Below the pieces are notes generated by a model that saw only the letters and a list, made by a program, of their open reading frames with translations, was not told the origin of the DNA and did not search any database. Positions 20,347 to 27,101 of a stretch of DNA of 64,000 bases are shown here, piece by piece. The stretch lies in NCBI GenBank assembly GCA_020443295.1, contig JAGRIJ010000010.1, forward strand, positions 1 through 64,000, in the 5' to 3' direction. The stretch comes from Alphaproteobacteria bacterium (lineage in GTDB: Bacteria; Pseudomonadota; Alphaproteobacteria; Micavibrionales; Micavibrionaceae). Made by a program: the position numbers and the translations under genes. Each line of letters starts with the position of its first letter. The first letter of the stretch is position 1.

Positions 20347-20503
20347 GTCTTGTTTGGGCGCAGATGGGCCGAAGATTTTGGCTTATCGGATCATTTTGTC
20401 GCCGGTTCAATTCCGGCCGGAGTGGAAACATTCCGTAGCTCAGTGGATAGAGCAAATGAAGACGCCAGGGTCACTCCCATGCCCATCTGCACTCAGACAA
20501 GAC
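20347..20503 (+). ncRNA. Candidate Y RNA 3 with tRNA-like module joined through its anticodon arm
   Basis: P1 is GCAGATGGGC/GCCCATCTGC (20360-20369 with 20481-20490), ten perfect pairs. A second outer helix, GTCTTGTTTG/CAGACAAGAC, extends to 20347 and 20503. The CCGAAG (20369-20374), P2 (20375-20382 with 20464-20471) and TTATC order equals that of vertebrate Y1 RNA. The module has anticodon stem AATGA/TCATT (20455-20459 with 20391-20395), T arm GCCGG-TTCAATT-CCGGC (20401-20417), acceptor stem CGGAGTG/CATTCCG (20418-20424 with 20429-20435) closed by a GAAA tetraloop, and D arm GCTC-AGTGGATA-GAGC (20438-20453). There is no free 3' CCA end, so it cannot be a working tRNA as encoded. Confidence 0.85.
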
Positions 20504-20570
20504 CTTCCGGGCCGGAGTAAAAGGGTTATCGCTTTCACCGAACCCCCTTTTACGCTTACATGCCCGGGGG
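20504..20570 (+). ncRNA. Candidate Y RNA 4, hairpin type without tRNA-like module
   Basis: P1 is CTTCCGGGC/GCCCGGGGG (20504-20512 with 20562-20570, two G-U pairs). CGGAG follows, then P2 GTAAAAGGG/CCCTTTTAC (20517-20525 with 20545-20553) and a loop beginning TTATCG. It has the same plan as RNA 1 and, like it, is followed 5 bases later by a T-run (20576-20580). The P2 stems of RNAs 1 and 4 differ in sequence but keep pairing, which is covariation in support of the fold. Confidence 0.75.
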
Positions 20571-20582
20571 GACTGTTTTTAA

Positions 20583-20714
20583 CGCAGGTGGGCCGGAGAT
20601 TTTGGCTTATCGACTGTAAATCGCGTGGTCGCCGGTTCGAATCCGGCCAGCATCGCAAGACGCTGTAGCTCAGGGGTAGAGCACGACTGCCAGATCGCAA
20701 CATGTCCGTCTGCG
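20583..20714 (+). ncRNA. Candidate Y RNA 5 with tRNA-like module
   Basis: P1 is CGCAGGTGGGC/GTCCGTCTGCG (20583-20593 with 20704-20714, three wobble pairs). CCGGAG, P2 (20599-20606 with 20689-20695, one T bulged) and TTATCG follow. The 72-nt module has T arm GCCGG-TTCGAAT-CCGGC (20631-20647), acceptor stem CAGCATC/GACGCTG (20648-20654 with 20659-20665, one mismatch) closed by a GCAA tetraloop, and D arm GCTC-AGGGGTA-GAGC (20668-20682). The anticodon-side helix pairs poorly. The 3' half contains CTGTAAA, which resembles a tRNA-Tyr anticodon loop and may reveal its origin. Confidence 0.82.
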
Positions 20715-20725
20715 CTAAAAAACCG

Positions 20726-20760
20726 GCCCGCTATGCCTTCAGGGGTTGCGCGGGCTTTTT
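20726..20760 (+). terminator. Intrinsic terminator between the Y RNAs and rsr
   Basis: GCCCGC (20726-20731) pairs with GCGGGC (20750-20755), directly followed by five T (20756-20760). It would end Y RNA transcription about 45 bases before the rsr start, leaving rsr to read-through or to its own promoter. Confidence 0.75.
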
Positions 20761-20804
20761 GTTCAACTTTGGAAAAGTAAAGAAAGTACATGAGTAGGTG
20801 CGTG

Positions 20805-22424
20805 ATGAAATACAGAGCCTTGTTTGCCACGAGAAAAACGCAAACCCCGCAAAGCGAAGGCCTGCAGGGAATGACGGAAAACAGTGCGGGCGGATACGCC
20901 TATCCGGTCGATAACTGGACGCGTCTGGCCCGGTTCCTGATTTTGGGATCCGAAGGCGGAACCTATTACATCGCCGAAAAACCGTTGACGGTTGAAAACG
21001 CGAAAAGCGTGATCGACTGCATCGAGGAAGACGGGATCAAGGTCGTGCAGACCGTAGTGGAGATTTCCACGCAGGGACGCGCGCCGAAAAACGATCCGGC
21101 CCTCTTCGTTCTGGCGATGGCGGCGGGCCTCGGTGACGAGGACACGCGGAAAGCGGCGATGGCGGCCTTGCCGAAAGTGGCGAGAACCGGAACACACCTG
21201 TTGCACTTCGCGGATTACGTTGAAGGATTCCGCGGCTGGGGCCGTGGCCTGAGACGGGCAATCGGCAACTGGTATACCGGTATGGATTCCGAGCGTCTTT
21301 CTTTGCAGCTTGTGAAATACAAGCAGCGTGACGGCTGGTCACACCGCGACTTGCTGCGTCTGGCTCACCCGAAGACGGAAGAGGCTGACAAGCGTGCGCT
21401 ACTCGGTTGGACTGTCCAGCCGGAGAATGCGGAGCGTGTTGCCGAAGCTGCGGAAAAATTCCGCCTGATCGACGGCATGGTCCGTCTGCAGAAAACGCAG
21501 GATGTGAAAGAGGCTGCGGAGACAATCCGCACCTTCTCCCTGCCGCGTGAGGTGGTTCCAACGGAACTTCTGAACGAGCAGGAGATCTGGAACGCTTTGC
21601 TGGTGGATATGCCGATGACGGCGATGATCCGTAACCTGGCGAAGATGACTTCGATCGGCTTGCTGGCCACCGGATCGGACGCGGCGGATTATATCGCCGA
21701 TACGATCCGCAATCCGGCGGTGATCCGTAAGGCGCGGGTGCACCCGTTGACTCTTTTACTGGCGCAGAAAACCTACGCCAGCGGAAGAGGTTTGAAGGGA
21801 AGCCTGAGCTGGGCTCCGGTTGCTTCGGTGATTGATGCTCTGGATGATGCGTTTTACGCGTCCTTCAAGAATGTCGAACCGACTGGCGCGCGCATTATGC
21901 TGGCGCTTGATATTTCCGGCTCCATGAGCCAGCCGATCGCAGGAAGCTCGATTTACGCGAGCGAAGCCTCGGCTGCAATGGCGCTGGTGACGGTGGCAAC
22001 GGAAAAGAACGTGCATGTCGCGGGCTTTGCCGAGAGCCTGATCCCGCTGCCGATTTCATCCAGGCAACGTCTGGATGACGTCACGAGGACGATCCGGAAC
22101 TACACGTTCGGTCCGACCGACTGCGCGCAGCCCATGCTGTATGCGCTGGAGAAGGGTCTGAAGATCGACGCTTTCGTTATCTATACGGATAGCGAGACGT
22201 GGTTTGGACAGATCCACCCGGCTGAAGCCCTGCGGCGTTACCGGGAGAAGACCGGAATACCGGCAAAGCTGATCGTCGTGGGAATGACCTCTAACGGGTT
22301 TTCCATCGCCGATCCGAACGATGCCGGAATGATGGATGTGGTCGGTTTCGACTCGGCTGCTCCCGGCGTGATTGCCGATTTTATCCGCGGAGCCTCGAAT
22401 TCTTATGAGGAGGCTGCGGAATAA
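20805..22424 (+). CDS. rsr: Ro60 orthologue (Rsr), TROVE and von Willebrand A domains
   Basis: RNA-binding ring protein homologous to vertebrate Ro60 and Deinococcus Rsr, about 540 residues. The HEAT-like TROVE ring spans about residues 15-360, opening with SAGGYAYPVDNWTRLARFL, of which AGGYAYPV and RLARFL are typical. The vWA domain follows, with the metal-site DISGS motif near residue 370 and later IYTDSETW. In other bacteria Rsr binds Y RNA, tethers PNPase for RNA decay and helps 23S rRNA maturation and stress survival. I choose the ATG at 20805 (MKYRALF), which aligns with the short N-terminus I recall for Deinococcus Rsr; an ATG at 20790 is also open. Five Y RNA candidates lie directly upstream and an HTH gene 28 bases downstream. 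Confidence 0.95.
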   Translation: MKYRALFATRKTQTPQSEGLQGMTENSAGGYAYPVDNWTRLARFLILGSEGGTYYIAEKPLTVENAKSVIDCIEEDGIKVVQTVVEISTQGRAPKNDPALFVLAMAAGLGDEDTRKAAMAALPKVARTGTHLLHFADYVEGFRGWGRGLRRAIGNWYTGMDSERLSLQLVKYKQRDGWSHRDLLRLAHPKTEEADKRALLGWTVQPENAERVAEAAEKFRLIDGMVRLQKTQDVKEAAETIRTFSLPREVVPTELLNEQEIWNALLVDMPMTAMIRNLAKMTSIGLLATGSDAADYIADTIRNPAVIRKARVHPLTLLLAQKTYASGRGLKGSLSWAPVASVIDALDDAFYASFKNVEPTGARIMLALDISGSMSQPIAGSSIYASEASAAMALVTVATEKNVHVAGFAESLIPLPISSRQRLDDVTRTIRNYTFGPTDCAQPMLYALEKGLKIDAFVIYTDSETWFGQIHPAEALRRYREKTGIPAKLIVVGMTSNGFSIADPNDAGMMDVVGFDSAAPGVIADFIRGASNSYEEAAE

Positions 22425-22452
22425 AGGGCAAGACGTGTAAGGAGCGTTAAAG

Positions 22453-22680
22453 ATGACACGTTCATCCGCCAAAAACGGTTCGCAAGGGGCTATGAGTCCT
22501 GAAGAGCTGCGCGAGGCGGGTGAACGTCTTTACGGCACATGGGGCTGGCAGACCAAGCTGGCCCATGAGCTCCAGGTGGACGGCAGCACCGTTCGCCGCT
22601 GGCTCTCCGGTAAAGTGCCGATCCCGGGCATGGCGGCGGTGGCGATCAATCTGCTGCTCCGATGTCATCAAACCGATTAG
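22453..22680 (+). CDS. Small helix-turn-helix protein downstream of rsr
   Basis: A 75-residue protein. Residues about 28-58 (GWQTKLAHELQVDGSTVRRW) form a helix-turn-helix of the XRE-like type, and LSGKVPIPGMAAVAINLLL provides a further helix. No effector domain is seen. It begins 28 bases after the rsr stop and is probably co-transcribed. It may bind the 25-bp palindrome at the Y RNA promoter or have an RNA-linked role; this is inference. A degenerate copy of its last third lies at 23457-23500. Confidence 0.8.
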   Translation: MTRSSAKNGSQGAMSPEELREAGERLYGTWGWQTKLAHELQVDGSTVRRWLSGKVPIPGMAAVAINLLLRCHQTD

Positions 22681-22697
22681 GCGTCGCGGTCCAAAAA

Positions 22698-23384
22698 TCA
22701 TTTGGTCAGTTTTGCACTCAGCAACAATTGCTTTGCGGCATCCCAGTTTGCAGCGAGCTTAAAATAATCCCATTTTTCCTCATCTGATATGCCAGAGAAA
22801 GGCTTGAGATTGGGCATTACTTTTTTTTCCGCGATTAAATATTCGACGAGATCAATTGTGTCTACAATCACTAATTTATCATCAATTTTTTTCATAAATA
22901 TTGCTACGAAAGCACCGGCTAGATTAATACAACCCCCTATATCTGCTTCATCATCAAACATGGCAAAACCATAAGGCCCCCATCTGTTTGAAAATTGTTT
23001 ACAAACCTGCTGATGAATAATTTTTGGATCCACGTCTTTTTGATCTATGACCAGAAAACGATCACCCTCTGTGCGTGCTCGTTTATCAAATTCTTCCTTG
23101 GTAATTAAATCAGAAATCACAACCTTTATTTCCGCTCTCGCATCCTCGTAAAGCCAACGCTTTAAGAAGTCCTCATCAAAACTATGATCTGGAAATCGTT
23201 CATTTAACGCCGAATTGCCGGCGTATAACACGAAAGTTGAATCTTCCGTTTCTCTGTAGCCTTCAGGAAGCGTTATTTCCAACGCGTCATCGAATAATTT
23301 TACCGCCTGTTGAGCTTGAACGGACTCACAGGAGAAAAAATATGAAATTACAAAAATAATCAGCAAAGAGGGTCTTATAATCAT
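22698..23384 (-). CDS. AT-rich secreted protein of unknown function
   Basis: A 228-residue protein with a Sec signal peptide (about 1-24, ending VQA-QQ). A Cys in SYFFSCES sits in a poor lipobox, so lipid anchoring is uncertain. The mature part has alternating acidic and hydrophobic stretches (FDDALEITLPEGY, ICD-like DDEADIGGCINLAGAF) and no family that I recognise. It lies on the opposite strand between the HTH gene and a broken copy of the end of that gene, and is clearly more AT-rich than both, so it looks inserted. Confidence 0.65.
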   Translation of the reverse strand: MIIRPSLLIIFVISYFFSCESVQAQQAVKLFDDALEITLPEGYRETEDSTFVLYAGNSALNERFPDHSFDEDFLKRWLYEDARAEIKVVISDLITKEEFDKRARTEGDRFLVIDQKDVDPKIIHQQVCKQFSNRWGPYGFAMFDDEADIGGCINLAGAFVAIFMKKIDDKLVIVDTIDLVEYLIAEKKVMPNLKPFSGISDEEKWDYFKLAANWDAAKQLLLSAKLTK

Positions 23385-23456
23385 AATCAGAATACTAATC
23401 TGTTACGGATAATGTGCAAATCAGGAATATTTGAGTATATAGCTACTCACAACCTG

Positions 23457-23500
23457 CGCCGCTAGCTCTCCGGTAAAGTGCCGATCTTGGGCATGGTGGC
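23457..23500 (+). pseudogene. Remnant copy of the HTH gene's 3' part
   Basis: These 44 bases match 22594-22637 of the HTH gene at 40 positions, including the stretch CTCTCCGGTAAAGTGCCGAT. No open frame starts before it. It marks a partial duplication bracketing the AT-rich gene at 22698-23384. Confidence 0.75.
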
Positions 23501-23599
23501 AATAGATTTAGTGGTGAGGTTGAAAACTTTGGAAGCGAAAACGTCATCCTGATTTAAAAACTTTGCAGACTATGAGCCAAAAAGCGGGGCACACTTGTC

Positions 23600-23630
23600 T
23601 TGGACGCGCATCCGGTATTATGGTTATAAT
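23600..23630 (+). promoter_or_regulatory. Possible promoter of the 23657-24697 gene pair
   Basis: A perfect -10 hexamer TATAAT lies at 23625-23630. A weak -35, TTGGAC, lies 19 bases upstream at 23600-23605. The first gene starts at 23657 after a CTGGAGG ribosome-binding site. Confidence 0.4.
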
Positions 23631-23656
23631 TTGCGGGTAAAGGCTCTGGAGGCGAT

Positions 23657-23902
23657 ATGGCGGAAGAACAGGAAATTTTTGGTTTTGAATATTTTATGGT
23701 GGGGGTGGTGCCTGTTGCCGCGCCCCTGAACAGTCAGGGCGATATCGTCGGAACCATGACCCCCAGCAAAAAAACGGGAAAGCTCGAAATCGATATGCGC
23801 TTTTTCCTCGCGGTTCACGATGAGGGGTATGACGTCGTGCGGCTTGAAAAGGATGCCTTTGAAGAGGCGTGTGAAAAATATTATGCGGGCGAAACACGAT
23901 AG
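23657..23902 (+). CDS. Small hypothetical protein, partner of the RelA/SpoT-like gene
   Basis: An 81-residue acidic protein with no signal peptide or membrane helix. It begins with a good ribosome-binding site (CTGGAGG, 6 bases before ATG). The sequence alternates hydrophobic strands (FEYFMVGVVPVAAPL, RFFLAVHDEGYDVVRL) and ends in a helical acidic tail, consistent with a small alpha/beta fold. I do not recognise a family. It sits 15 bases before the next gene and is probably co-expressed with it, so it could be a regulator or partner of that protein. Confidence 0.65.
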   Translation: MAEEQEIFGFEYFMVGVVPVAAPLNSQGDIVGTMTPSKKTGKLEIDMRFFLAVHDEGYDVVRLEKDAFEEACEKYYAGETR

Positions 23903-23917
23903 ATAAGGTGGAGGGTC

Positions 23918-24697
23918 GTGTTGGGTACCATTCCAAGACAGAAAATAACATCTCTTGAGGCCTTCTGCGAACAGGCCGAGGCGACCTTCGAACCGTTTGT
24001 CGCGGAAATGGAAAGTTTTGTGGAGGATAGCCGTCAGGCGGATCCTGAAAAATTTGGCGAACTGGCCTTTCATCATTCCGGTCTGAAAACCCGTGAAAAG
24101 ATCAGGACAAACCTGTTCGGAAAATATGAAGGCGATGTCACCAGGATATTGGATGCTGTCCGAGGTTCTCTTGTTGTCCCCGGCATGTATGTAGATGATC
24201 TGGTCGCTGCCATGGACGAACGTTTCGCGCGTGCTGGAGATATTCAGGACCGGATAAGCTGGCCGAATAAATTTGGCTATCGCGACCGGCAGTTTTTTAT
24301 TGTCATGCCCAACGGTCATATCTGCGAAGTGCAATGCGTAAGCTCCGAAATTGCGGCGCTTCGAAAAGAAACGCATCGGCACAGGGAGAGCGCCAATGAA
24401 ATAGAACGGCGAGCCATAAAAGAAGGGCGGCTGATTACGCTCGAAGAACAGCGCGAGTTCAAACTCTTTATGAAAAGATGCCTGGGCCTCCATAACGCCG
24501 CGGCGATCAGCAGCGGGCTGAATGAAAAGCTTGCCCCCGATCTGCCGGAGGAACGTCGTGTAAACCTTGTAATTTCGGCCTTCCCGGTCGTCGATTTCGC
24601 CGAGGTTGCGCCCCGCGGCGACAATCCGGAGCCGGTTTACGTCGTTGATCTGGAGGAGGGTGCGCTGGACTGGCTGCCCGAATTTTCCAAAAACTGA
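23918..24697 (+). CDS. RelA/SpoT-superfamily-like protein (putative)
   Basis: A 259-residue protein with a GTG start at 23918 and the strong site GGTGGAGG upstream. The middle (about residues 55-150) has the shape of a RelA/SpoT-type nucleotidyltransferase: a lysine/arginine-rich stretch (KTREKIRTNLFGKY), DVTRILDAVRGSLVV, then GYRDRQFFIVMPNGHICEVQ. The GYRD and E-V-Q positions match the conserved substrate- and metal-binding residues of (p)ppGpp synthetases and related toxin-type domains. No HD hydrolase, TGS or ACT domain is present. Whether it makes an alarmone, modifies RNA or is inactive cannot be told. The small upstream gene could be a partner or antidote. Confidence 0.5.
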   Translation: MLGTIPRQKITSLEAFCEQAEATFEPFVAEMESFVEDSRQADPEKFGELAFHHSGLKTREKIRTNLFGKYEGDVTRILDAVRGSLVVPGMYVDDLVAAMDERFARAGDIQDRISWPNKFGYRDRQFFIVMPNGHICEVQCVSSEIAALRKETHRHRESANEIERRAIKEGRLITLEEQREFKLFMKRCLGLHNAAAISSGLNEKLAPDLPEERRVNLVISAFPVVDFAEVAPRGDNPEPVYVVDLEEGALDWLPEFSKN

Positions 24698-24714
24698 CGG
24701 CGCCGGTTCAGCGT

Positions 24715-26565
24715 TTATTTCTCCCCCAAAAATCCGTAAGACTGCATATGCCAGAGTTTGGCGTAATGCCCGTGCGGCTGCTGGATCAGTTCCTCGTGCG
24801 TGCCGTCCTCGATGATCTGGCCGTCTTCCATCACGATGATGCGGTCCATCTGGCGCAGAGTCGAGAGGCGGTGCGCGATCGCGATGACCGTCTTTCCTTT
24901 CATGATCGATTCAAGAGCGCTCTGGATCGCGTGCTCGCTCTCGCTGTCGAGCGCCGAGGTCGCCTCATCCAAAATCAGGATCGGCGAGTCCTTCAAAATC
25001 GCGCGGGCAATGCCGATCCGCTGCTTCTGGCCACCCGAAAGTTTCACGCCGCGCTCGCCGACATGGGCTTCGAACCCCTTGCGGCCCTTATGATCTTCCA
25101 GCCCCTGGATAAAATCATAGGCATAGGCGCGCTTTGCCGCCTCGATCACTTCCTCTTCGGTCGCATCAAGCTTGCCGTAGCGGATATTCTCCATGACCGA
25201 ACGGTGGAAGAGATAGCTGTCCTGCGTTACAACCGTGATCTGCCGCCGCAAACTGTCCTGCGAGACATTGGCGATCGTCTGGCCGCCGATCTGGATCTCG
25301 CCGCCCTCCACGTCGTAGGCGCGGACCAGCAGGCTGGTCACTGTGGATTTTCCCGCGCCGCTGCGCCCGACGAGGCCGACCTTCTGCCCGGCGGGGATTT
25401 CAAGGTTAAAATCGCTCATCAGCTTGCTTTCCCGCCCGTAATGGAAGTTGACGTGCCGGAAGGCGATGTCGGCCTTGCCGTCCTTGAGAACGAGCGGTGG
25501 CGCGTTTTCCACGTCCTTGACCTCATGCGGCTTGGAGATCGTATCGATAATGTCCTGAATCGTGCCCAGATGTTCGAACACCGAGGACACCTCGAACATG
25601 ATCCAGCCCGACTGGAAGGTCGCCTGCAACGCCATCGGCAGGGCCATGGCCATAGCTGCCGAGCCGGATTGCGGGTCAATATCGATCAGCATAAAGCACA
25701 CGATGCTGGTCGCGATCAGCAGCAGAGTGTTCAGCACGTCGATCGTCATGCTCATCATCCAGATCGTGCTGGTTGTGGCGCGGAAGGTGTTGCTGTGCGT
25801 TCGCAGCAGGTCGACCACGCGCGCGTCCTCGTGTTCAAGCTGCGCGAAATACTTGGTCGGCAGAAAGTTGGTCAGGCTGTCGACGACCTGCCCGGTCAGC
25901 GTGCTCATACTGTCGGCGTGGGCCTTCGAGCGCGTTTTGACCTTCGGCACGAAATAGGCCAGCGTGAGGGCATAGGCGACCAGCCAGATCGCCAGGGGGA
26001 TGGCCAGCCAGACATTTACGTTCGCCATCAGCCAGATATTGGTGAAGGTAAAGACGGAGGCGAACCAGATCGAACCGATAGTGGCCTTGACGGCATCCCG
26101 GATGCTCGGTGCCTGCATCAGCTTGTTGGCGATGCGTCCGGCGAAATCGTTCTGGAAGTAGGCGAGGGATTGCCGCGCCGTGTACCAGTAGAGCTGCCGC
26201 CGGACAAGGTTGCCGAAATAGGGGGTGTAAACCAGGTCGTAAAGCCCCTGCAGGAAGGCTCCGCCGCCCTGCCGCAGGATCAGCAGCGCGATCCCGGCCA
26301 GAAGCATGGCCCATCCGTATTCGGTCTGTTTAACCAGTTCGCCGACATACCAGAACATCAGACTGACGCCCGCGGCGACCGCCAGTTCCATTATCAAAAG
26401 CAGGACGACCAGCCCCTTGATCTGGCGCAAAAAGAACCAGATAAAGGGCCAGAGTTTGGTCGGCAGGCTTTCGATCCCCTCGGGGGGAAGCGTGTCGAGT
26501 TCAAGCCGGAAACGCTGATCTCCGGCCCTTACATAACCTCTGTATTTATTCAATAAAGTAAGCAT
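24715..26565 (-). CDS. ABC exporter, fused membrane and ATPase domains
   Basis: A 616-residue half-transporter of the MsbA/multidrug exporter type that works as a homodimer in the inner membrane. The N-terminal part holds six membrane helices (about 45-330). The ATPase domain has Walker A GRSGAGKST, the signature LSGGQKQRIGIARAI, Walker B ILILDEATSALD and the switch His in AIAHRLSTL. Substrate is not predictable; relatives export lipids, peptides or drugs. It is a single gene that converges with the RelA/SpoT-like gene. The complementary strand shows a long open frame that I regard as a shadow. Confidence 0.92.
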   Translation of the reverse strand: MLTLLNKYRGYVRAGDQRFRLELDTLPPEGIESLPTKLWPFIWFFLRQIKGLVVLLLIMELAVAAGVSLMFWYVGELVKQTEYGWAMLLAGIALLILRQGGGAFLQGLYDLVYTPYFGNLVRRQLYWYTARQSLAYFQNDFAGRIANKLMQAPSIRDAVKATIGSIWFASVFTFTNIWLMANVNVWLAIPLAIWLVAYALTLAYFVPKVKTRSKAHADSMSTLTGQVVDSLTNFLPTKYFAQLEHEDARVVDLLRTHSNTFRATTSTIWMMSMTIDVLNTLLLIATSIVCFMLIDIDPQSGSAAMAMALPMALQATFQSGWIMFEVSSVFEHLGTIQDIIDTISKPHEVKDVENAPPLVLKDGKADIAFRHVNFHYGRESKLMSDFNLEIPAGQKVGLVGRSGAGKSTVTSLLVRAYDVEGGEIQIGGQTIANVSQDSLRRQITVVTQDSYLFHRSVMENIRYGKLDATEEEVIEAAKRAYAYDFIQGLEDHKGRKGFEAHVGERGVKLSGGQKQRIGIARAILKDSPILILDEATSALDSESEHAIQSALESIMKGKTVIAIAHRLSTLRQMDRIIVMEDGQIIEDGTHEELIQQPHGHYAKLWHMQSYGFLGEK

Positions 26566-27101
26566 AAAACGGCCTTATGTTTAAAATTTCACAAGGCGGA
26601 CAGAGCTCTTGAAAAGGGAGAAAGTTCTGTCAGCCTCAAACCCGGCTGACAGAAGAAGAATTCATCCTCGTGACAGACGGAAAAGAGCGGAGGAATTAAG
26701 CCGCTCAAAGGACCCTGAAGGCACCACAAACCGGCTTTTGCAGGGAGTGTGCGCATAGGTCGACATGGTTGTAATACTGTCTGTCATCGGACCTGCCTGA
26801 TAAGGCTTCTTGTTAATCAGACATACAGATAAACGGATAAATCTTTTTTTGACAAGAAAAATCGCAAATACAATTTTAACGAACCGTTTTTTTGAAAGCT
26901 CATACAACCGTAAGGCATAAAAATTTTGCTATTGGCCTCGCTACGCGATATTTTATTACCCATCAGGAAATTAAGGAGAATAAGAATGCGATCCGCAAGG
27001 CTCTGCTCTGGTTCATTTTATCTTGTATCTCGGCACAACATGAAAGAACTATTTGTGAACGTAAAAAGAATAAAGCCACGAAATCTGGAGACGCATTAAA
27101 A
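26566..27101. other. Intergenic region with a perfect hairpin and no convincing gene
   Basis: About 535 bases separate the ABC exporter from the next gene. It contains a perfect 11-bp inverted repeat, TTCTGTCAGCC/GGCTGACAGAA (26625-26635 with 26644-26654), without a T-run on either strand. A minus-strand frame of 40 codons from 26784 to 26662 (MTDSITTMSTYAH) has a weak AGG before it and no known relative. The rest is AT-rich and featureless. Confidence 0.5.

Noticed and set aside
20220..20700. Permuted tRNA genes that mature by circularisation
   Set aside because: The halves are in permuted order, but the acceptor strands are joined by four bases without CCA, the anticodon loops are not complete, and the flanks match the Ro-binding end of Y RNAs next to rsr.
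20275..20703. Several open frames over the Y RNA cluster
   Set aside because: They run through structured RNA sequences, have no ribosome-binding sites and resemble no protein.
20127..20714. Permuted group I intron or attC-type integron sites
   Set aside because: The flanking segments total only about 65 bases with none of the conserved intron core; the GTTAYCG motif does not fit the attC core, and there is no integrase nearby.
20127..20714. CRISPR-like repeats
   Set aside because: The repeated parts are paired stems with differing sequence, not identical repeats with unique spacers, and no cas genes are present.
24748..26556. Long plus-strand open frame of 602 codons
   Set aside because: It is exactly antisense to the ABC exporter, whose motifs are all intact; the codon pattern follows the exporter frame.
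26662..26907. 81-codon minus-strand open frame
   Set aside because: No clear ribosome-binding site for the full frame, no domain and unusual composition; only mentioned within the intergenic note.
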